The translations under genes and the position numbers were made by a program. From Saprospiraceae bacterium (lineage in GTDB: Bacteria > Bacteroidota > Bacteroidia > Chitinophagales > Saprospiraceae), in the NCBI GenBank assembly GCA_016715465.1, contig JADKAA010000029.1, positions 2,170,001 through 2,234,000 on the forward strand: a DNA stretch of 64,000 nucleotides, written 5' to 3'. Each line of letters begins with the position of its first letter. Positions within the stretch are counted from its first letter, which is position 1. The notes under the pieces are model-generated. The model saw nothing but the letters and a program-made list of their open reading frames with translations, was not told the origin of the DNA and searched no databases. Of this stretch, positions 24,750 to 34,449 are shown one piece after another.

Positions 24750-27521
24750 ATGTCTGACAAGAAATTATTTTTACTCGATGGGCACGCCCTTGTTTACCGG
24801 GCTCACTTTGCCTTCATCCAGCGGCCATTGATCAATTCCAAAGGCATCAACACGTCGGCTGTCACGGGATTCATGCGCACGCTGTGGGACCTGATGCAAA
24901 ATCAAAAGCCCAGCCACATTGCGGTGGCCTTCGATCCCAAAACCACCTTCAGACACGAGTATTTTCCAGCCTATAAGGCCAATCGCGATGCGCAACCCGA
25001 GGACATTTCGATCGCCATGCCTTACATTCGCAGCATCCTGGAAGCGATGAAGATTCCCATTTTGTTCAGGGACAATTTTGAAGCAGATGACCTTATAGGC
25101 ACCATTGCCAAGCAGGCGGAAAAAGAAGGATATACCGTGTATATGGTTACCCCGGACAAAGATTATGGTCAACTGGTCTCAGAAAACATCTTCATGTACA
25201 AACCTTCGAGACAAGGCAATGGAGTGGAAGTGCTGGGTGTTAAGGAAATCCTCGAACAGTGGGAAATTGACCATGTGGAACAGGTCATCGATGCACTGGG
25301 TCTTATCGGCGACAGTGTGGACAACATACCCGGCATTCCAGGCATTGGTCCCAAAACTGCAGTTGGCTTGCTAAAAGAATATGGCTCTGTGGAGAATGTG
25401 ATCGCCAATGCCGACAAGATCAAAGGTAAAAATGGTGAACGCATCCGCGAATTTGCAGAACAGGCCTTGCTTTCAAAAAGACTGGCTACGATAAACCTTG
25501 AATCACCTATCCAATTTGACGAAAACGATTTTAGAATCGACCCCATGGATAAAGAGGCTTTGGGTGAGATCTTCAAAGAACTGGAATTCAGGAGTCTCGC
25601 CCTGCAAATCCTGGGTGAACAAAAAGGGGTACAGGGCTCATTGTTTGAAAGCCCGGAAACAGCCAAGGAAGAACCATCAGAAAACGGTGAATCTTATGCA
25701 GTGGCCAAACGCAACATCGAAAATGTAGACCATCGATACCACATTGTGGACACCGAAGAAAAACGGACTTCGCTGATCGAAAAACTATGGCTGGAAGAAG
25801 AGATCAGTTTTGATACGGAGACTACAAACATCGATGCCCACCAGGCCGAAGCCGTTGGCCTGGTCTTTTCTGTCGCAGCCCATGAAGCGTACTATGTGCC
25901 CATTCCGGAGAATCAGGAAGAAGCCAAAAAAGTCATTCACGTGTTTAAGGCCTTACTCGAATCGAATGATAAGCTGTGGATCGGTCAAAACATCAAGTAC
26001 GATGCCACCCTGATGAAGTGGTATGGCGTGGATATGAAGGGCCCCTACTTTGATACCATGATTGCCCACTATCTTTGCGAGCCTGATCTCCGTCACAAGT
26101 TGGATTACCTTGCTGAAGCATACCTGGATTATAAAATGGTGCCCATCGAAGACCTCATTGGCAAAGGAAAAACCCAACTCAACATGCGGCAGGTAAAGCT
26201 GGAAAAGGTAGCCGAATACGCCGGAGAAGATGCCGATTTTACTTTACAATTAAAACCCATACTGCACCAAAAACTGGCAGAAACCGATATCCTTCATTTG
26301 TATGAAACCCTGGAGGCACCGCTCATCAACGTACTCAGGGATATGGAAGCAGAAGGTGTACGCATCAATCCGGATTTTTTAAACGCCTATTCTTTAGAGC
26401 TGGAAAAAGAGATCCTCCGGGTGGAACAGGATGTTTACCGCGAAGCAGGAGGGCCATTTAATATTTCTTCGCCCAAGCAGGTGGGAGAAGTTTTATTTGA
26501 GCGAATGAAACTTCCATACAAAGGCAGAAAAAGCAGCTCAGGCCAATATGTGACCGACGTGGATAAACTCACCGAGATGGCGGATGAGCATGCCATTGTG
26601 GCCAAGATTCTGGAATACCGCAAATTCTCCAAATTGAAGTCAACCTACGTGGATGCCCTGCCCTCCATGGTCAATCCCAGGACGGGCCGTGTACACTCCA
26701 ACTTTAACCAGGCCAGAGCCGCCACAGGCCGACTGGCCAGTGATAACCCCAATTTGCAGAACATTCCTATACGCGATGAAGCTGGCCGGGAAATACGCAA
26801 GGCATTTGAACCAAGGACTGAAGACTACATCCTGCTTTCTGCCGACTACTCTCAAATCGAATTGAGACTCATTGCCGAAATCAGCAACGACCAGGGCATG
26901 CTCGATGCCTTTTTATCGGGCAATGATTTTCACAAGGCCACAGCAGCTAAGGTGTACAATGTACCCATAGAAGAAGTCACAGCTGAACAGCGCCGCAACG
27001 CCAAGACGGTCAATTTCTCCATCACTTATGGCGCTGGTGCCACCAATCTTTCCAGACAACTCGGTATATCCCGCAAAGAAGCCAAGGAGCTCATCGACCA
27101 GTATTTTATTCAGTTTGCGGGCTTGAAACAATACATGGAAGATACCGTTTCTTTTGCCAGGCTCAATGGATATGTAAAAACCATGTTGGGCAGAAAACGG
27201 GAATTGCGTGATATCAATTCCAGAAATTCCCTGGCTTCCAGCAATGCGGAACGCGTAGCCGTCAATACTCCGATTCAGGGCACAGCCGCTGATATGATCA
27301 AGGTGGCCATGATCAACATCAACCACGCCATAAAGCAACAAGGCCTAAAATCCCGAATGATTCTTCAGGTACATGATGAATTGGTATTTGACGTCTATAA
27401 GCCGGAGATTGAAGCGGTTAAAGCCATAGTACTGGACAAGATGCCCAATGCCATTCCTGGATTAAAAGTACCGATAGAAGTGGGAATAGGAATTGGAAAT
27501 AACTGGCTGGAAGCGCACTAA
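24750..27521 (+). CDS. polA: DNA polymerase I
   Basis: Repair and Okazaki-fragment-processing polymerase, 923 residues, with all three activities. The 5'-3' nuclease domain (about 1-300) begins KKLFLLDGHALVYRA and includes PDKDYGQLV and the GIPGIGPKTA helix-hairpin-helix. The 3'-5' proofreading domain (about 340-530) keeps its acidic residues in FDTETT, and the YAGEDADF motif is present, so proofreading is likely active. Polymerase motifs are A (DYSQIELRLIAE), B (RRNAKTVNFSITYG) and C (QVHDELVFDV). The start is ATG 24750 (MSDKKLF); an upstream in-frame start would add 31 residues unlike the family. Its stop codon interlocks with that of the convergent gene. Confidence 0.97.
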   Translation: MSDKKLFLLDGHALVYRAHFAFIQRPLINSKGINTSAVTGFMRTLWDLMQNQKPSHIAVAFDPKTTFRHEYFPAYKANRDAQPEDISIAMPYIRSILEAMKIPILFRDNFEADDLIGTIAKQAEKEGYTVYMVTPDKDYGQLVSENIFMYKPSRQGNGVEVLGVKEILEQWEIDHVEQVIDALGLIGDSVDNIPGIPGIGPKTAVGLLKEYGSVENVIANADKIKGKNGERIREFAEQALLSKRLATINLESPIQFDENDFRIDPMDKEALGEIFKELEFRSLALQILGEQKGVQGSLFESPETAKEEPSENGESYAVAKRNIENVDHRYHIVDTEEKRTSLIEKLWLEEEISFDTETTNIDAHQAEAVGLVFSVAAHEAYYVPIPENQEEAKKVIHVFKALLESNDKLWIGQNIKYDATLMKWYGVDMKGPYFDTMIAHYLCEPDLRHKLDYLAEAYLDYKMVPIEDLIGKGKTQLNMRQVKLEKVAEYAGEDADFTLQLKPILHQKLAETDILHLYETLEAPLINVLRDMEAEGVRINPDFLNAYSLELEKEILRVEQDVYREAGGPFNISSPKQVGEVLFERMKLPYKGRKSSSGQYVTDVDKLTEMADEHAIVAKILEYRKFSKLKSTYVDALPSMVNPRTGRVHSNFNQARAATGRLASDNPNLQNIPIRDEAGREIRKAFEPRTEDYILLSADYSQIELRLIAEISNDQGMLDAFLSGNDFHKATAAKVYNVPIEEVTAEQRRNAKTVNFSITYGAGATNLSRQLGISRKEAKELIDQYFIQFAGLKQYMEDTVSFARLNGYVKTMLGRKRELRDINSRNSLASSNAERVAVNTPIQGTAADMIKVAMININHAIKQQGLKSRMILQVHDELVFDVYKPEIEAVKAIVLDKMPNAIPGLKVPIEVGIGIGNNWLEAH

Positions 27522-28363
27522 AATCTAAAGCCCAATGAAAGCTGGTAAGTCAACTGTATGTCCTTGTCATTGCGTTTGATCAGGGTGAAATCATCATTGA
27601 GTTTTTCAAGGCTGTTGTCCATCTTGTCGTTGGTGGTGTCCAGCAGACCATATTCAACACGGCCGCCAATAAAGAAACCTTTGTTGAGAAAGTAATTTAT
27701 TCCACCCAGTGCGGAAAGATTAAACCAGTTAAATCGACTGCCATTTTTCACATCGTTCTGGTAGTACGCACCAACGATTTTGGGCATGGTGACGACCTCT
27801 CCATCCACAATGATGCGGAGCAGGCCAGAATTGGTGGTAGATGACCCAAGGGCTTTGTCGTTGTAATAACTATAGTCCAGGGCCTGTTTAAAAACTATTT
27901 CGGTGGGATGTAAATCTGAATAAAAACGCACAGTGCCCCGGCCTGAAGGGTTGACTAAAAAATTGGGAGAAAAACCACCAAATACCTCAATTTTCTTACC
28001 AAGTTGTACCACTGCAGTCAGTGGCAGGCTTACGTAGGAGGTCGAAATTTCCAGATCGAGCAGGCGCCTGCCTCTTTCATAGACCGTTTTTTCAGCGGTG
28101 TAGATCTGGTAGTAACTTGACCCGTCGTATTTATGCTTTGTCCCTGTCTGGTTATACAACAATTCGCCGCGCACCATAAAAATATTGGATAACTTATACC
28201 CATAGTTAATGCCAAAGTGGATGCCATTGGTAGAACCGTAAGATTCATTGGCTTCAAGTGGTCCGGAGAAGGTATTGAAATTCCAACCTGCCCGCACCCC
28301 AATGGATTGCGAATAAGCTAAAACATAAAACAACAAACAGGCAAGGGTTAGTCTGAATTTCAC
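27518..28363 (-). CDS. PorT-type outer-membrane beta-barrel protein
   Basis: A 281-residue protein with a signal peptide (MKFRLTLACLLFYVLAYSQ) followed by alternating amphipathic strands and glycines (GVRAGWNFNTFSG, GGINYFLNKGFFIGGRVEYGL) and a terminal LSLGFRF, the C-terminal aromatic expected for an outer-membrane barrel. The pattern matches the 'outer membrane protein beta-barrel' family common in Bacteroidota. The ligand or role is unknown. It converges on polA with a 4-base overlap of stop codons (TAG inside TAA), leaving no room for a terminator between them. Confidence 0.8.
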   Translation of the reverse strand: MKFRLTLACLLFYVLAYSQSIGVRAGWNFNTFSGPLEANESYGSTNGIHFGINYGYKLSNIFMVRGELLYNQTGTKHKYDGSSYYQIYTAEKTVYERGRRLLDLEISTSYVSLPLTAVVQLGKKIEVFGGFSPNFLVNPSGRGTVRFYSDLHPTEIVFKQALDYSYYNDKALGSSTTNSGLLRIIVDGEVVTMPKIVGAYYQNDVKNGSRFNWFNLSALGGINYFLNKGFFIGGRVEYGLLDTTNDKMDNSLEKLNDDFTLIKRNDKDIQLTYQLSLGFRF

Positions 28364-28475
28364 GGTAGGTGATTTAAAATGTGTGCAAAAATAACATTCT
28401 TTACCTGAAAAAAACGATTCTCAGGCTAAATAAGCTTCCGTAGAAAGTATTAACAAAGGGTTAAGGCCAGTAAAT

Positions 28476-29924
28476 TTAGTCAGATGTCCTTATTTTGGTG
28501 TTTTCCTTGATCCAGCAGGGCACAAAAAAGTTAGAGCCGGCCAACAGGCTGCGCTGGTGAATGTCCTCCCGGTTAGGCATGTAAGCTTTGTACCGATTGA
28601 TCAGGGTATTTGCCTCAGAGGCCACAGAACCATCGATGCTTTTGGCATACTCCCATTTATCAATGGCCGGCCAGGTTACAATCTGACTGTCCCATCCCCT
28701 GCCAGGACCACATAATGGACCACTTGAAGCGTACAGCTTGCCAATGACCATATAAGGTTCTCCCCATCCCGGCCTTTGTTTTGCCGCTTCATAGGCGTAT
28801 TGCCTGGACTTAGGGAAGTTTTTCACGTCCACATAATAAATGTTGGAAATCAGCATGAGGTATTTCGCTTTTTTCTCTTTATCCGGAGCTTCAACGTCAA
28901 CATACTTATCAAACAATTTGATGGCCGTATTATATTGTCCTTTAGAATAAGCCTCATACGCCTGCGTGAGTGTTCCCGGTGCCGGTGGCGCTACAAAACA
29001 TTTACTGTTTTTAACCGCAAAAACCTCCTTCAACCTTGCATCGTCATTGGGACAACCGCCCCTGACCATTTGGCGATATGCTTTATTGACCACTTCACAA
29101 TCATCAGGTGTGGCTTTAAAAAGGGCGTGATATTTGGCAGCATAATACTCGCAGGTATAAAAACCATCTACCCCTTCCAATCCCTCCAGAAGGTCTGGTG
29201 CATATTCATTTATAATTTTCCAGGTTTCGCATTGTTCCCCCTTACAGGTGGCCAGTCCATCTGTGATGGCCTTAGTCACCAACAAAGCATATTTGCTGCC
29301 TTCTTCCACTGTTTCTGTGCCATTTTGTACTCGGTCATACAGCAATTTGGTAAAGGGGTTGATGATGTAATAATCCATTTTACCGTTGCCCATATCAATA
29401 GCCTTCTTAAAAGTGTTGTAGATTTCTACTTCCGGTACAAGACCATAGAGCCGATAATAGTAATCAAATGCTTTCTGACCAATATAACTGGCATCGGCGC
29501 CAAAACATTCTTGACGCTTGTTTTGAATCATCCGAATGGTGTCCACAAATAGTCTCTTTTTTGCACTATCGGCGGTCATGGTAACTAAATGACTGTAAAT
29601 GGCTACACCGTCATCAAAATGACCTTTCACCCTGCCGTTAGAGCCTGGAGCCAGGGTGTATGCCTGTTTCCAAATGGGCAGCGCAGCAGTATAATTGTTA
29701 ATTTTAAGCTGGTCTTTGTAGAGTACAAAAGCGGTTTCTGCTTTTTCCCTTTCCAAGCCCGGCAGGTCTGAAAACATTTTACACGGATTTGTAACCTCTG
29801 GTTTTGGAGGATTTTCGGAAACAACTACCGGTGGGGTTTCATTGGGTGCCACTTTCGGAGAACATTGCCAGTTGACCGCCACCAAGCTGGTCATGATGAA
29901 TAATTTTAAAGCGCGAATAATCAT
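28476..29924 (-). CDS. TPR-containing envelope protein, probable lipoprotein; paralog of the 42.5-kb gene
   Basis: A 482-residue secreted protein with a hydrophobic N-terminus ending at C21 (a weak lipobox), a proline-rich linker (PPVVVSENPPKPEV) and TPR-like helices; a clear repeat is QAYEAYSKGQYNTAIKLFDKY. The C-terminal part (YEAAKQRPGWGEPYMVIG, IDKWEYAKSIDGSVASEA, CWIKENTKIR) aligns with the protein at 42551-43954. Multiple cysteines suggest a periplasmic or surface location. No enzyme motif is seen. Similar proteins occur throughout Bacteroidota without a known role. Confidence 0.75.
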   Translation of the reverse strand: MIIRALKLFIMTSLVAVNWQCSPKVAPNETPPVVVSENPPKPEVTNPCKMFSDLPGLEREKAETAFVLYKDQLKINNYTAALPIWKQAYTLAPGSNGRVKGHFDDGVAIYSHLVTMTADSAKKRLFVDTIRMIQNKRQECFGADASYIGQKAFDYYYRLYGLVPEVEIYNTFKKAIDMGNGKMDYYIINPFTKLLYDRVQNGTETVEEGSKYALLVTKAITDGLATCKGEQCETWKIINEYAPDLLEGLEGVDGFYTCEYYAAKYHALFKATPDDCEVVNKAYRQMVRGGCPNDDARLKEVFAVKNSKCFVAPPAPGTLTQAYEAYSKGQYNTAIKLFDKYVDVEAPDKEKKAKYLMLISNIYYVDVKNFPKSRQYAYEAAKQRPGWGEPYMVIGKLYASSGPLCGPGRGWDSQIVTWPAIDKWEYAKSIDGSVASEANTLINRYKAYMPNREDIHQRSLLAGSNFFVPCWIKENTKIRTSD

Positions 29925-30028
29925 GTGATGTCAGGTTTAATTGGGTTTAAAAATAGGTTAAACACCATGTTGACATGAAATTAATTAAAAAATGCCATTT
30001 ACACAACAAACTGACCGATTATCCTCTT

Positions 30029-30059
30029 AAAAAAGGCATTAAAAATCAAATTTTATGCC
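30029..30059 (-). terminator. Terminator overlapping the end of the ALDH7 gene
   Basis: On the minus strand GGCAT (30059-30055) pairs with ATGCC (30039-30035), extended by AAAA/TTTT, and is followed by TTTTTT. The upstream arm is formed by the last codons of the dehydrogenase and its TAA stop lies in the hairpin. Confidence 0.6.
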
Positions 30060-31568
30060 CTGAGCCAGCGGAAGCCTGGTACTGTAGTTGATCGTATTGG
30101 TTTGCCTTCTCATATAGGCCTTCCAGGCGTCTGAACCGGATTCCCTGCCACCACCAGTTTCTTTTTCACCGCCAAAAGCGCCACCGATTTCAGCTCCGCT
30201 GGTGCCGATGTTTACGTTGGCGATTCCGCAGTCACTACCTGTGCAGGAAAGGAACAATTCTGCTTCCCGCAGGTTGGTGGTCATGATAGCTGAAGAAAGC
30301 CCCTGTGGCACATCATTTTGAATTTTAATGGCATTTTCTACGCCACCTTCATACCGGATAAGGTAAAGGATGGGCGCAAAGGTTTCTGTTTGTACAATGG
30401 GCATGTCATTGGTGGCTTCGACAATACATGGCTGCACGTAATGGCCGTTGGGGCAACCCCAGACCTTAAGTTCACCTCCTTTCACCAAAAACTTACCCCC
30501 GTCTTTTTTTGCTTTATCCAGTGCAGCCAGGTAGGTATCCACAGCCTGCCTGTCGATGAGTGGTCCCACATGATTTTTGGCATCCAGCGGATTTCCGATT
30601 TTTACCTGTTTGTAGGCCTTTACCAGCTGGCTTTTTACTTTGTCATATACTTCGCCATGGACAATGAGTCTTCTGGTGCTGGTACACCGCTGACCGCAAG
30701 TGCCTACTGCCCCAAAAACAGCGCCCGTCAGCACCAGTGAAAGGTCTGCCGAAGGGGTCACGATTACGGCATTGTTGCCACCCAGTTCCATCAGGCTTCT
30801 GCCCAGTCTGGCCGCAACGGCTGCCGCCACAGCTTTTCCCATACGTGTACTTCCCGTAGCAGATATCAGGGGTATCCTATGGTCATGAGACATTTTCTCA
30901 CCTATTTTGTAATCACCGGTTACGATACAACTTACCCCTTCCGGGACATTGTTTGCTTTCAATACACCAGTCAGCAATTTTTGACACGCCACAGCACAGA
31001 GCGGTGTTTTTTCACTGGCTTTCCAAACTACCACGTCTCCACAAACCATGGCAATCATGGCGTTCCAGGACCATACGGCTACAGGAAAATTAAAAGCGGA
31101 AATGATGCCCACAATGCCAAGGGGATGCCATTGTTCATACATACGGTGAGAGGGCCTTTCCGAATGCATGCTCAGACCATAAAGCTGCCTGGACAGTCCA
31201 ACGGCAAAGTCGCAGATATCGATCATTTCCTGAACCTCGCCCAAGCCTTCCTGAAGCGATTTTCCCATCTCATAGGATACGAGTTGACCCAGGGCCATTT
31301 TATTTTTTCTCAGCACTTCACCATATAGACGGACAATTTCTCCACGTCTTGGCGCCGGCCAGGTTTTCCATTCTTCAAAAGCACCGGCTGCTGCAGCCAT
31401 TACTTTCTCGTAATCACCATCTCCGGTGACACTTACTTTGGCTATTTCTTTTCCATCCACCGGTGAGTGAGAGGTGATTACTTTTTTGGAGGAGAAAGAC
31501 CTTTGCCCTGTCCAGGTTCCTGCATTGGTGCCTTCGAGCCCCAGGCTGCGTAAAAAACTAGTATTCAT
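30039..31568 (-). CDS. Aldehyde dehydrogenase, ALDH7/antiquitin type (aminoadipate-semialdehyde dehydrogenase)
   Basis: NAD-dependent oxidation of L-2-aminoadipate 6-semialdehyde (in equilibrium with piperideine-6-carboxylate) in lysine breakdown is the known role of this clade. The 509 residues include the general base E262 (MELGGNN) and catalytic C295 (GTCGQRCTSTRR). The family-specific C-terminus is TSGAEIGGAFGGEKETGGGR, then the tail INYSTRLPLAQGIKFDF, nearly the same as animal antiquitin. Length is normal. No lysine aminotransferase or other lysine gene is adjacent. The gene stands alone with its own overlapping terminator. Confidence 0.93.
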   Translation of the reverse strand: MNTSFLRSLGLEGTNAGTWTGQRSFSSKKVITSHSPVDGKEIAKVSVTGDGDYEKVMAAAAGAFEEWKTWPAPRRGEIVRLYGEVLRKNKMALGQLVSYEMGKSLQEGLGEVQEMIDICDFAVGLSRQLYGLSMHSERPSHRMYEQWHPLGIVGIISAFNFPVAVWSWNAMIAMVCGDVVVWKASEKTPLCAVACQKLLTGVLKANNVPEGVSCIVTGDYKIGEKMSHDHRIPLISATGSTRMGKAVAAAVAARLGRSLMELGGNNAVIVTPSADLSLVLTGAVFGAVGTCGQRCTSTRRLIVHGEVYDKVKSQLVKAYKQVKIGNPLDAKNHVGPLIDRQAVDTYLAALDKAKKDGGKFLVKGGELKVWGCPNGHYVQPCIVEATNDMPIVQTETFAPILYLIRYEGGVENAIKIQNDVPQGLSSAIMTTNLREAELFLSCTGSDCGIANVNIGTSGAEIGGAFGGEKETGGGRESGSDAWKAYMRRQTNTINYSTRLPLAQGIKFDF

Positions 31569-31818
31569 GAATATAGATGTTTTTTAATGAATTTTTTAAT
31601 ATAGTCAGCGCCTGTGGACAGGCATCGTTACCTTATTAAACGCGCGACAGCCGCAAAAAGGTGCGCAAATTTACGGTTTGTTTGGGAGTTTGACACGCAA
31701 AAGCCATCTTCCACATCCAATAAGCACTTCAGTATCCCAAATTCTAAAGAAAATATGAATGAAACGAAGAAATATTACCGGGTAATTCGCTTATTTTACG
31801 GCAAAATAATTCAGTAAT

Positions 31819-34443
31819 ATGTTGAACATCAGGATAGGTTTGGCTTGCATTTGGTGCTTATCTACAGGCATTCTTTTGGCACAGTCAAAAACACCGGCGG
31901 CTTTACGCTCTACGGAAGTGGGCATTTTTGGAATGCCCACCACCTTTAAAAAAGGATGGGAAGTAATTCTCGCACACAAAACATCATCTGACCACGTATA
32001 TGCTGTACCCACGGAAGAAATCATCAAGATCAAACAGCAGCTTAATCAAGAAAGAGAAACCAGGCATACTGCCTCCACACAACTGAGGTCAGAGGAACGA
32101 CCTGGCATTGGTGTAAATTTTTCGGGCAATGTGCAGGGCAATAATGTGCCTCCGGACAACAGCATGGCGGTATCGCGTAATGGCTTTATCGTTTCCGCCA
32201 TTAATTCAAACATCATTTTTGCCAATACCCTGGGCAAAACCACTTTTACCCAGAACCTGGTTGATTTTTTCACTTTACTTACCATTGGCTCCAGCGTTTA
32301 TGACCCCAGGGTTATTTACGATCCGGAGCAAAACAAATTCATTGTCCTGGCCCTGCATGGTAATACGCCTCAGACTACAAAACTGGTATTGGCATTTAGT
32401 AAAAAGGAAGATCCGGCTGCAGGCTGGTATTATTACAACATCGATGGTAATCCCCTCAACGACCCGCACTGGTTTGATTACCCCAATGTCGGACTTACCA
32501 AACATGACCTATTTATTTCCGGACTGATGCGAAACAACAATTTGGAATGGCAGTATTCGATAGTCTATCAAATTGATAAATTAAAATGTTTTGAAGGGCA
32601 GGCAGCCAATTGGACTTTTTTTGATACCCCATTGAATGCTGATGGTACTAAGGCTTTCAACTTAGTGGCTACCCATTCTGCATGGAACACTCTGCCCGAG
32701 GACAAGATGTTCTTTATAAGTAATACAGCCCAGGGAGGAAATCAATACCACCTGCACCGGGTAACAGGATCCCTGGATTCCGGCTCTGCTCCGATCCTTA
32801 CGAGCCAACAGACTACCGGTCCACAAACGGCCCTTGCGCCCGATGGAGCGCAGCCTTTGACTACAAATGTGATGAATACCTTTGACAGCCGCATCTGGAA
32901 TGCCATGGAACTCAACGGCACCATCCATTTTGGAGCGCATGTGAATTCCCCCGACAATACATCGGCCCTTTTTTATGGCAGGGCAAATACGGAACCATTT
33001 ACGGTCACTGGCAGCTTGTATCATCAGGAAGCCGATGATTATGCCTTCCCATCCATTGCTGCATTTGGTGCTGGCCCTGAAGACACCAAAGTACTCATCA
33101 ATTTTCTCAAATCAGGCCCTTCTTTATTCCCCTCACAGGGAGCAGTAGTCTGCGACGGCGCAGGCGCTAATTTTGACTGGGGTAAAGAAGTGATGTCCAA
33201 AGAGGGAATCAACTTTGTGAATGTGTTGGATGAAAACCGCGAGCGGTGGGGTGATTACACTACCGTGAGTCGCAGGTTCTGGAACCCCTATAGCCCAAGT
33301 GCCGAAGTATGGAGTGTGGGTTGTTTCGGAAAAGGAAGTTATGGCACCTGGATTACTCAATACATGGAAGATTCCACTGCTGTTTTTCAGGATTTTGCCG
33401 CTGATAAAACAGCGATCCCGCCCGGCTCTGCCGTGAATTTTACATTTTTAAATCAGCTGTCCAATGCCACTATACAATGGGAATTCGAAGGCGGCAATCC
33501 TGCTTTATCAGCAAACGCATCCCCAAATGTAAGTTATGCTGCACTGGGCAATTATGGTGTGAAACTTAAATTTTTCCTTGAAAATGGAGATTCCCTGATG
33601 TATGAAAAAGCAGACTACATCACTGTCATGAACCCGGTACTGGCGCCCGTTGCCAATTTCAGTGTGGATCAGGATACCATCTTCCAGGGCCAGACGGTGC
33701 ATTTTGTTGACCTTTCCACCAATGATCCTGTGGATTATTCCTGGACCTTTCAAAATGGAAATCCTGCCACTTCCATAGAGGTGGACCCTATGGTGACGTA
33801 CACCAAAAAGGGTTCACACTACGTAAACCTCACTGTGCGGAATATCGCCGGAAATGACAATGAGACCAAACAAAAATTCATTACGGTACTTGAACTTCAG
33901 GCACCAAGGGCGGACTTTGCGGCCGATAAAGTAAATCCTGCACCCAATGAGGTAGTGTCGTTTACGGATATGTCACAGAATCTGCCCTCTTCCTGGAAAT
34001 GGTATTTTCCCGGGGGCACACCGTCCACTTCCGACTTGCAATATCCATCGGTATTATATGAAGTGCAGGGGATTTATGATGTGGCGCTGGTGGTACAAAA
34101 CCTTTCAGGCAAAGACAGCTTGTACAAAACAGCTTACATTCAGGTGGGAAGTACGGCTACGGTGGAGACAACCAATCTTTCAGAAGTAAAGTTATTTCCC
34201 AACCCTGTTTTTGGAGAATTCATTGTGTGTTCTTATGAGTTGAAAGAGGCCATGGAGTTGGAGTTTTCGATTGTCAGTGCAACCGGAAGCCCTATCACAC
34301 GACTGATTGGTCAGCGCGTAAAACAGGGAAGGAATGAACTGAGTTTTAACACCTCAACCCTTACTGCTGGACTTTATCATCTGGTAGCGAAATCACCTCA
34401 TACGGGTACCCTCCAGGCAATACCCTTTGTCATAGGAAGGTAG
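31819..34443 (+). CDS. Secreted protein with three PKD domains and T9SS sorting domain
   Basis: An 874-residue extracellular protein: signal peptide (LACIWCLSTGILLAQ), an N-terminal region of about 500 residues that looks like a propeller or sialidase-like fold (VPPDNSMAVSRNGFIVSAIN, ERWGDYTTVSRRFWNP). Three PKD Ig-like domains follow (starting near DFAADKTAIPPGSAV, NFSVDQDTIFQGQTV, DFAADKVNPAPNEVV). The type A T9SS C-terminal domain begins VKLFPNPVFGEF and ends in a short basic tail. It should be exported, anchored or released by the type IX system. No catalytic motif is recognised. It ends 6 bases from the convergent subtilase gene. Confidence 0.85.
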   Translation: MLNIRIGLACIWCLSTGILLAQSKTPAALRSTEVGIFGMPTTFKKGWEVILAHKTSSDHVYAVPTEEIIKIKQQLNQERETRHTASTQLRSEERPGIGVNFSGNVQGNNVPPDNSMAVSRNGFIVSAINSNIIFANTLGKTTFTQNLVDFFTLLTIGSSVYDPRVIYDPEQNKFIVLALHGNTPQTTKLVLAFSKKEDPAAGWYYYNIDGNPLNDPHWFDYPNVGLTKHDLFISGLMRNNNLEWQYSIVYQIDKLKCFEGQAANWTFFDTPLNADGTKAFNLVATHSAWNTLPEDKMFFISNTAQGGNQYHLHRVTGSLDSGSAPILTSQQTTGPQTALAPDGAQPLTTNVMNTFDSRIWNAMELNGTIHFGAHVNSPDNTSALFYGRANTEPFTVTGSLYHQEADDYAFPSIAAFGAGPEDTKVLINFLKSGPSLFPSQGAVVCDGAGANFDWGKEVMSKEGINFVNVLDENRERWGDYTTVSRRFWNPYSPSAEVWSVGCFGKGSYGTWITQYMEDSTAVFQDFAADKTAIPPGSAVNFTFLNQLSNATIQWEFEGGNPALSANASPNVSYAALGNYGVKLKFFLENGDSLMYEKADYITVMNPVLAPVANFSVDQDTIFQGQTVHFVDLSTNDPVDYSWTFQNGNPATSIEVDPMVTYTKKGSHYVNLTVRNIAGNDNETKQKFITVLELQAPRADFAADKVNPAPNEVVSFTDMSQNLPSSWKWYFPGGTPSTSDLQYPSVLYEVQGIYDVALVVQNLSGKDSLYKTAYIQVGSTATVETTNLSEVKLFPNPVFGEFIVCSYELKEAMELEFSIVSATGSPITRLIGQRVKQGRNELSFNTSTLTAGLYHLVAKSPHTGTLQAIPFVIGR

Positions 34444-34449
34444 ACGACT

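Noticed and set aside
25169..25666. Minus-strand frame of 165 residues within polA
   Set aside because: Antisense shadow, Ser/Pro-rich, with no start signal or family.
28776..29552. Plus-strand frame of 258 residues opposite the TPR lipoprotein
   Set aside because: Antisense shadow of a well-supported gene; composition is odd and there is no upstream signal.
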